From: Streptomyces dioscori
GTDB taxonomy: Bacteria; Actinomycetota; Actinomycetes; Streptomycetales; Streptomycetaceae
DNA length: 64,000 nt
Direction: 5' to 3'
NCBI RefSeq assembly: GCF_003024195.1
Contig: NZ_KZ679044.1
Location: 408,154-472,153 of the forward strand
Part shown: in pieces, positions 58,757 through 64,000 of the stretch
Position numbering within the stretch: the first letter of the stretch is position 1
Layout: every line of letters begins with the position of its first letter
Translations under genes and position numbers: made by a program
Notes under the pieces: model-generated
Told to the model about the DNA's origin: nothing
The model's database searches: none
What the model saw: the letters and a program-made list of their open reading frames with translations, nothing else

Positions 58757-59779
58757 GTGACGACGCTTGCCCTTGGCCCAAGCTGGTTGGATCCGGACTA
58801 CCTGCTGGACTCGTTCGGTATCTGGGGCCTGCTCCTGATCGTCTTCGCCGAGTCGGGCCTGCTCATCGGCTTCTTCCTGCCGGGTGACTCGCTGCTGTTC
58901 ACCGCGGGCATGCTGATCACGGCCGGCACCCTGGACTTCCCGCTGTGGGGCGCCATCGCGCTGATCTGCGTCGCCGCGATCCTCGGTGACCAGGCGGGCT
59001 ACATGTTCGGCAAGAAGGTCGGCCCCTCGCTCTTCACCCGGCCGGACTCCCGCCTCTTCAAGCAGGAGAACGTCACCAAGGCGCACGAGTTCTTCGAGAA
59101 GTACGGTCCGAAGTCGCTGGTGCTGGCTCGTTTCGTGCCGATCGTGCGCACGTTCACGCCGATCATCGCCGGTGTCAGCGGCATGAAGTACCGCTCGTTC
59201 CTGATCTTCAACGTGATCGGCGGCATCCTGTGGGGCGCGGGTGTCACGGCGCTCGGTTCCTGGCTCGGCAGCATCGAGTTCGTCCACAAGAACATCGAGC
59301 CGATCCTGCTTCTGATCGTCTTCATCTCGGTGGTCCCGATCATCATCGAGTTCCTGCGCGCCCGAGGAAAGTCCAAGAAGAACGCGGCGAACGGCGCGCA
59401 GACCGAGCCCGACTCCGGCCACGCCCAGCAGGCGGCCCCCGTCATGGACGACCGCACGGCCCAGCTCCGCCAGATCCCGCAGCCCCACCAGACCGGCTAC
59501 GACCAGCAGTACGGCCCGCGGCACGGCCAGGACCAGGGCTACGGAGACCAGGGTTACGGCGACCAGGGCGGCCAGCAGCAGTACGACCAGTACGGCAACC
59601 AGATCCAGCAGCAGGACTACTACCAGCAGCAGCCGTACGGTCAGGACCAGAACTACGGCCGGCAGCAGTACCCGCAGGGCTACGGGCAGAACGCCCAGCA
59701 GTACCCCGAGGACCAGCAGCAGTACCAGCAGGGCCAGCAGCAGCCCTACCCGTACGGCCAGGACTACCCGAGGAACTGA
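58757..59779 (+). CDS. DedA-family membrane protein with Q/Y/G-rich C-terminal tail
   Basis: 340 residues. The DedA/SNARE-associated fold occupies ~1-205, with ESGLLIGFFLPGDSLLFTAG, the motif FGKKVGPSLF, and the amphipathic loop FEKYGPKSLVLARFVPIVRTFTPIIAG with the conserved Arg. These are flippase-like proteins for undecaprenyl phosphate or phospholipids. The last ~105 residues are almost entirely Gln, Tyr, Gly, Asp and Pro (DQGYGDQGYGDQGGQQQYDQ), a prion-like low-complexity tail in the cytosol. GTG with GGAG upstream. Confidence 0.9.
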   Translation: MTTLALGPSWLDPDYLLDSFGIWGLLLIVFAESGLLIGFFLPGDSLLFTAGMLITAGTLDFPLWGAIALICVAAILGDQAGYMFGKKVGPSLFTRPDSRLFKQENVTKAHEFFEKYGPKSLVLARFVPIVRTFTPIIAGVSGMKYRSFLIFNVIGGILWGAGVTALGSWLGSIEFVHKNIEPILLLIVFISVVPIIIEFLRARGKSKKNAANGAQTEPDSGHAQQAAPVMDDRTAQLRQIPQPHQTGYDQQYGPRHGQDQGYGDQGYGDQGGQQQYDQYGNQIQQQDYYQQQPYGQDQNYGRQQYPQGYGQNAQQYPEDQQQYQQGQQQPYPYGQDYPRN

Positions 59780-59792
59780 CTGAGCCCCATGA

Positions 59793-59880
59793 CTGAGCCC
59801 CAGTGGGGGCGCCCTGAAGGGGCGCGGGGAACTGCGCGACAAGCCCTCACCGGCGGTCGGTCGCACAACGACGGCCGCCA
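59793..59880. repeat. Single copy of the dispersed GC-rich intergenic element
   Basis: Contains AGGGGCGCGGGGAACTGCGCG followed by CCCTCACCGG, the reverse orientation of the unit at 46261. It sits between convergent dedA and the ThrE gene. Confidence 0.85.
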
Positions 59881-59889
59881 CCCCGCCCC

Positions 59890-61548
59890 TCAGAACCCCC
59901 GAGTCCGCTTCGCCGCGCGCCGCGCACCGGCGGCAGCTCCGGGCAACCGCAGGAACAGCCGCGAGATCTCGGACCCCAGGTTCATCCCGATGGCGATGGC
60001 CATCGCGAGCGCGGCCGCCTTGGAGAGCTGCACAAGGCCCTGGTCGACGTCGTTCTGGGCGATGGCGAGCAGCCCGAAGTACGTCGCGGAACCGGGCAGC
60101 AGCGGCCCGATCGCCGCGGTCGTGTACGGCAGCGCGGAGGCGAACCGGTAGCGCGACATGAGCTGCCCGAAGAGCCCCACCAGACCGGCCGCCACCGCCG
60201 TCGAGGCGACCGGCGAGATGTCGCCTGCGTAGTGCATCGCGCCGTACACGCTCCACGCGACCCCGCCGTTGAGGGTCACGACCAGCACGGTCGAGCGTTC
60301 CTGCTGGAGCAGGACCGCGAAGGCGAGCGTCAGGAGCATCGACGCGCCGATCTGCCACAGCGGCCGGTTCGTCGAGAGCAGGGCCGCGTCCGGGTTGAGC
60401 TGGGCGCCCAGCGTCACACCGAAGTACAGGATCACCAGGACGCCGATGACGATGCCGACGTAGAAGTACATGACTTCCAGGAGCCGGGCCGACGCGGTGA
60501 TGTAGTAGCCGGTCAGCCCGTCCTGCACGCCCGCGACGAGCGCCCGTCCGGGCAGCAGCGCGAACAGCCCACCGGTGATCACCGCGGACGCCCGTACGTC
60601 GACGTGCGCGATCGTGAGCGCGGCGCCCAGCGCGGCGGCCGGCATCGCCGCCACCGTGAACTGGTAGAACTCCGGCAGCCCGCGCCCGGCGCACAGCCAC
60701 GCCAGCCGGTCGCCCAGCATCGCGCCGACGACCGCCGCGACGAACACGATGATGTCACCGCCGACGAGCACGGAGGCCGCGCCCGCGAGCAGCCCGGTGG
60801 CGAGGGTCAGCACCCAGCCGCTGTACGGGTGCCGGTTGCGGCGGATCTCCGCGAGCCGCCGGTAGGCCTCCTCAAGGGAGACCTCGGTCTGGTCGTCGCT
60901 GATGTCGTCGACGAGCTGGTACACGGCCGCCAGCCGCGTGTAGTCGGTGCCCCGGCGCCGCACGGTCCGCGACGCGGTCACCGGGTCGTCGACCAGCGAC
61001 GGCTGGTACGAGATCGACAGCAGGGTGAAGGTGACGTTCGGCTCGCAGCGGTCGAGGCCGTACGAGCGGCAGACGGCGAACATCGCCGCGTCCACGTCCT
61101 CGGCCCCCTCCCCGCCCGCGAGCAGCAGCTCGCCGACGCGCAGGGTCAGGTCGAGGACGCGCGGCACGGCCGGGCCCTCGTCCTCCGTCTTCTGCACGGT
61201 CTCGGGCACGGGCCGGTCGGCGACCGGCATGCGCAGCATCGTGCGCATCCGGTCCTGCCAGGGGGCGTCCTTGGTGAGGTCGACCCGCGGTATGCCCGCC
61301 GGGGGCGTGAAGGCGGGCGGCGCGTCCCTGGAGCTGTACGTCCTCGGCACGCTGAACGCCGACCCCTCGGCGGGATCGGCGGCGGGCGTCTGAGGGACGC
61401 CGTAGCCCTTGGGCAGCGCGAACTCGGACGTCGTCGAGGACTCCTCCTCGACCGGCGGGGCCTGTGTCACCACGCCGCTCGGCGGAACGAAGGCGCTGCG
61501 TGCCTCGTCCGACTGCGGTTTGCGGTCCTCGGCGTCCGGTTCCGTCAC
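59890..61548 (-). CDS. ThrE-type threonine/serine exporter (DUF1212/DUF3815)
   Basis: 552 residues. A ~130-residue Pro/Ser-rich cytosolic N-terminus is followed by the ThrE domain. The ThrE N-terminal region has LRVGELLLAGGEGAEDVDAAMFAV and VTFTLLSISY. About ten membrane helices occupy ~240-540 (LTLATGLLAGAASVLVGG; GALLPGRALVAGVQDGLTGYY-type motifs). It exports threonine or serine in relatives. GTG at 61548 follows CAGGAGTAGTGC. Confidence 0.9.
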   Translation of the reverse strand: MTEPDAEDRKPQSDEARSAFVPPSGVVTQAPPVEEESSTTSEFALPKGYGVPQTPAADPAEGSAFSVPRTYSSRDAPPAFTPPAGIPRVDLTKDAPWQDRMRTMLRMPVADRPVPETVQKTEDEGPAVPRVLDLTLRVGELLLAGGEGAEDVDAAMFAVCRSYGLDRCEPNVTFTLLSISYQPSLVDDPVTASRTVRRRGTDYTRLAAVYQLVDDISDDQTEVSLEEAYRRLAEIRRNRHPYSGWVLTLATGLLAGAASVLVGGDIIVFVAAVVGAMLGDRLAWLCAGRGLPEFYQFTVAAMPAAALGAALTIAHVDVRASAVITGGLFALLPGRALVAGVQDGLTGYYITASARLLEVMYFYVGIVIGVLVILYFGVTLGAQLNPDAALLSTNRPLWQIGASMLLTLAFAVLLQQERSTVLVVTLNGGVAWSVYGAMHYAGDISPVASTAVAAGLVGLFGQLMSRYRFASALPYTTAAIGPLLPGSATYFGLLAIAQNDVDQGLVQLSKAAALAMAIAIGMNLGSEISRLFLRLPGAAAGARRAAKRTRGF

Positions 61549-61605
61549 GCACTACTCCTGGTTCGCACGTCCAGTACGCCCCAGTATGCGCACTGATACA
61601 CCAAC

Positions 61606-61638
61606 GGGCCGCGCAACCCGGTCGGGGTCACGCGGCCC
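61606..61638 (-). terminator. Terminator of ppa
   Basis: GGGCCGCG and CGCGGCCC form an 8-bp stem just downstream of the leftward ppa gene. Confidence 0.65.
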
Positions 61639-61658
61639 GCAGGACACATACAGGGAGA

Positions 61659-62150
61659 TCAGTGACCGCCCGCGTCCTTGGCACGCTTGTACGAACGCTC
61701 GATCTCGGCCTCGGCGTCCGTACGGCCCACCCAGTTGGCGCCCTCGACGGACTTGCCCGGCTCCAGGTCCTTGTAGACCTCGAAGAAGTGCTGGATCTCC
61801 AGACGGTCGAACTCCGACACGTGGTGGATGTCCCGCAGGTGCTCCACGCGCGGGTCGTGCGCGGGGACGCACAGCAGCTTGTCGTCGCCGCCGGCCTCGT
61901 CCGTCATACGGAACATGCCGATCGTGCGGCACTGGATGAGGCAACCGGGGAAGGTCGGCTCGTCCAGGATGACCAGCGCGTCCAGCGGGTCGCCGTCCTC
62001 GCCGAGGGTGTTCTCGACGAAGCCGTAGTCGGCCGGGTAGCTGGTCGAGGTGAAGAGGCGACGGTCCAGACGGATCCGACCGGTCTCGTGGTCCACCTCG
62101 TACTTGTTCCGTGAACCCTTCGGAATCTCGATCGTGACGTCGAACTCCAC
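61659..62150 (-). CDS. ppa: Inorganic pyrophosphatase (soluble)
   Basis: 163 residues from GTG 62150. Family I: FDVTIEIPKGSRNKYEVDHETG at the start and the catalytic DGDPLDALVILDEPTFPGC with three metal-binding Asp. The GTG is chosen because GGAGGAG lies 7 bases upstream. An ATG at 62165 would put that RBS inside the gene. Hydrolyses PPi; with membrane HppA in the same window, the genome has both the wasteful and the energy-conserving enzyme. Confidence 0.96.
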   Translation of the reverse strand: MEFDVTIEIPKGSRNKYEVDHETGRIRLDRRLFTSTSYPADYGFVENTLGEDGDPLDALVILDEPTFPGCLIQCRTIGMFRMTDEAGGDDKLLCVPAHDPRVEHLRDIHHVSEFDRLEIQHFFEVYKDLEPGKSVEGANWVGRTDAEAEIERSYKRAKDAGGH

Positions 62151-62235
62151 CGGTGGCTCCTCCATGATCAACACATAGTTCTGGTGGTTAAGTGTCCCTC
62201 ACGCAGGTGTGTGATCGCGAAAGGGGCTGGTGGTC

Positions 62236-63876
62236 GTGCCAGAGCTGAGGGCTTGGCGGGCCGCGAGACCGCATGTGGTGCGGGTCGCGCGATCCGTGGG
62301 ACCGCAACTCGTACGGGCGGCGGAAGCCGTGAAGCCACCGCTCGTACGGGCGGCGGAAGCTGTGAAACCACCGCTCGCCCGGGCGACAGGAGTCGTGAAA
62401 CCGCTGGTCAGGCGGCCGTCCACCGTGCAGTTCACGACGGGTGCCGCCGCCCTCGGACTCGTCGTGGCGGCCACCGTGGTCACCGCGGCCGGGCCCTGGG
62501 ACTCCACCGGCCAGCGTACGGCGGAGCGCGACCGGGCCGCATCGTGGGAGCGCGCAGGTGGCGCAGATCACGGTTCGGTGTCCGGTACGTCCGGCAAGGA
62601 GCCGGCGCCCGCGCCGAGCGCCGTGTCCGTGCTCGCGGGCGTCGGCGGCTCCGTGGGGTCCGTACCGTCGCCCACGGAGAAGGCGCTGGGGGGTGTCCTG
62701 GGGCCGCTGCTCGACAACCCCTCGCTCGGTTCCAGCCGGGCGGGCGCCGTCGTCGACATGGTCACCGGCAAGCGGCTGTACGGCAAGGGCGCGGACACCG
62801 CGCTGACCCCGGCCTCCACCACGAAGATCGCCACGGCCGTGGCGGCGCTCACCGCGGCCGGTCCGGACCACCGCATCGCGACCCGGGCGGTCCTGGAACC
62901 CGGCACCGAGGAAGTCGTCCTCGTCGGCGGCGGCGATCCCACGCTGACCGCCCGCAAGGACGCGGACGGCAACGCGAGCCTGCGCGACCTCGCCGACGAC
63001 ACGGCCCGCGCCCTCAAGTCCCGCAAGGCCGGCAAGAGCGACAAGGGCGGCAAGGCGGGAGAGGTGACGCTCTCGTACGACACCTCGCTGTACGCGGGCT
63101 CGGCCGTGCACCCCATCGGCGCCGACAACACCAACCTCGCCCCGGTCACCGCCCTGATGGCCGACGAGGGCCGCCTCGACGACTCCTCCAGCGGGCCCGC
63201 GGACCGCAGCGACGACCCGGCGGCGGACGCGGCCGAGAAGTTCGCCGACCTCCTGCACGAGCGGGGCATCAAGACCACGGTCCCCGGCACCTCCAAGGCG
63301 TCGGACCGCGCCAAGACCCTCGCCACCGTCAAGTCGCCGCCCCTGTCCGCACTCGTCGAACGCATGCTGACCAGCAGCGACAACGACATCGCCGAGGCCC
63401 TTGCCCGCCAGACCGCCCTCGCGGCGGGCGAACCGGCGAGCTTCAAGGGCGGCGGCACGGCGACCCGTGAGCAGCTGAAGAAGCTCGGGCTGCCGCTCAA
63501 GGGGGCGAAGTTCGCGGACGGCAGCGGTCTGGACCGCGCGGACAAACTCACCGCGGACCTGCTCACGGCCCTGCTTGCCGAGGCCGCCGACCCGGACCGC
63601 CCGGAACTGCGCCCGGTCCTCACCGGCCTGCCCGTCGCCGGCTTCACCGGCACACTCAGCAAGCGGTACGCGGGCCAGCCCGGCACCGGCCTCGTACGGG
63701 CCAAGACCGGCACCCTGACCGGCGTGCACACCCTCGCGGGCACGGTCGTGGACACCGACGGCCGCCTGCTGGCCTTCGCGTTCCTCACCGAGTCCGACCC
63801 GCCCACGGACGCCGCGACCACCCAACAGGGCCTGGATGCCCTGGCCTCGACCCTGGCTGAGTGCGGCTGCGACTAG
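62236..63876 (+). CDS. dacB: D-alanyl-D-alanine carboxypeptidase (PBP4/DacB, class S13)
   Basis: 546 residues. A basic cytoplasmic N-terminus with imperfect 11-residue repeats (RAAEAVKPPLV, RAAEAVKPPLA) precedes one membrane helix (GAAALGLVVAATVVTAAG). The S13 penicillin-binding domain has SxxK in TPASTTKIAT, SxN in TSSDNDIAEALAR and KTG in VRAKTGTLTGVH. GTG at 62236 follows AAAGGGG at 9 bases; GTG 62230 is also possible. It trims peptidoglycan side chains. The stop codon TAG abuts an IS5-type element. Confidence 0.92.
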   Translation: MPELRAWRAARPHVVRVARSVGPQLVRAAEAVKPPLVRAAEAVKPPLARATGVVKPLVRRPSTVQFTTGAAALGLVVAATVVTAAGPWDSTGQRTAERDRAASWERAGGADHGSVSGTSGKEPAPAPSAVSVLAGVGGSVGSVPSPTEKALGGVLGPLLDNPSLGSSRAGAVVDMVTGKRLYGKGADTALTPASTTKIATAVAALTAAGPDHRIATRAVLEPGTEEVVLVGGGDPTLTARKDADGNASLRDLADDTARALKSRKAGKSDKGGKAGEVTLSYDTSLYAGSAVHPIGADNTNLAPVTALMADEGRLDDSSSGPADRSDDPAADAAEKFADLLHERGIKTTVPGTSKASDRAKTLATVKSPPLSALVERMLTSSDNDIAEALARQTALAAGEPASFKGGGTATREQLKKLGLPLKGAKFADGSGLDRADKLTADLLTALLAEAADPDRPELRPVLTGLPVAGFTGTLSKRYAGQPGTGLVRAKTGTLTGVHTLAGTVVDTDGRLLAFAFLTESDPPTDAATTQQGLDALASTLAECGCD

Positions 63877-64000
63877 GTCGTTTCTGATGGCTCTTGTCGG
63901 GTGGGGTGGACCAAGCTTCTGAGCGGGCAGGTGCGGGGCATGGTGCGGCGGCATGAACTGAGTGATGCGCAGTGGCGGAGGATCGAGCCGTTGCTGCCGG
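63877..64000 (+). mobile_element. IS5-type insertion sequence, left end (runs off right edge)
   Basis: A transposase start is recognisable at 63940. The DNA from the dacB stop to the transposase ATG (63877-63939) is consistent with the left end of an IS, but the terminal inverted repeat cannot be delimited without the other end. Confidence 0.65.
63940..64000 (+). CDS. IS5-family transposase, N-terminal fragment
   Basis: The visible part reads MVRRHELSDAQWRRIEPLLP, the standard N-terminus (DUF4096) of IS5-family transposases in Streptomyces. The DDE domain lies beyond the window. Confidence 0.85.
   Translation, partial: MVRRHELSDAQWRRIEPLLP

Overview
The window is high-GC actinobacterial chromosome. 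Codon use, frequent GTG starts, BldG, TipA, a Tad-like pilus locus and gene order all match Streptomyces. From left to right the order follows the S. coelicolor core in the direction SCO3558 to SCO3540 and then SCO3434 to SCO3408, so most genes could be named by synteny plus visible motifs. That naming rests on recall of the family and region, not on a search. Only protein-coding genes, one tRNA gene and one small RNA were seen: no rRNA, CRISPR array or prophage.

Region 1 (1-12.1 kb): a truncated CooC/MinD-type ATPase, a degenerate Fic-like protein, a HAD phosphatase and a C-rich-loop small RNA (6C type). A tightly overlapping Tad/Flp-like secretion-pilus operon follows (ssd, tadA, tadB, tadC, a pilin-like DUF4244 gene and two TadE-like pseudopilins). 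A convergent MrfA-like DEAD/DUF1998 helicase comes next, then bldG and its anti-sigma-factor partner. The same order is known around Rv3662c-Rv3649 of mycobacteria.

Region 2 (12.2-30.5 kb): a housekeeping block with membrane H+-pyrophosphatase, a lipoprotein, a methyltransferase, a transmembrane Ser/Thr kinase, topoisomerase I, a giant MFS-thymidylate kinase fusion, DNA polymerase III delta' and an SlpE-type secreted peptidase.

Region 3 (30.5-37.8 kb): accessory DNA directly after tRNA-Thr(CGU). A P-loop ATPase is followed by a soluble Ser/Thr kinase with a coiled-coil tail. This pair is the best candidate for an undescribed system. An M56 metallopeptidase, a GT2 glycosyltransferase and a decayed SARP regulator lacking its DNA-binding domain follow.

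Region 4 (37.8-49.1 kb): a family A DNA polymerase without a 5' nuclease, a ClpC2-like Clp-N repressor with a leaderless, operator-covered promoter, a LysE exporter, a DUF2786 protein, two lipoproteins flanking a FUSC membrane protein, and a zinc-starvation island. The island carries zinc-free S14, L28, L33, L31 and S18 paralogues and a COG0523 protein around a Zur-type promoter.

Region 5 (49.1-64 kb): a DUF397 / anti-sigma-type ATPase / XRE-DUF5753 cluster with a shared 27-bp element, an aldehyde dehydrogenase, a PadR-controlled DrrAB-like exporter, glutamate decarboxylase, tipA with its characteristic promoter, YbjQ, a DedA protein with a Q/Y/G-rich tail, a ThrE exporter, inorganic pyrophosphatase and a D-Ala-D-Ala carboxypeptidase. 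An IS5-type element starts immediately after the carboxypeptidase stop codon and runs off the window. A dispersed family of short GC-rich palindromic elements (GGGGCGCGGGGAACTGCGCG type) fills four intergenic gaps.
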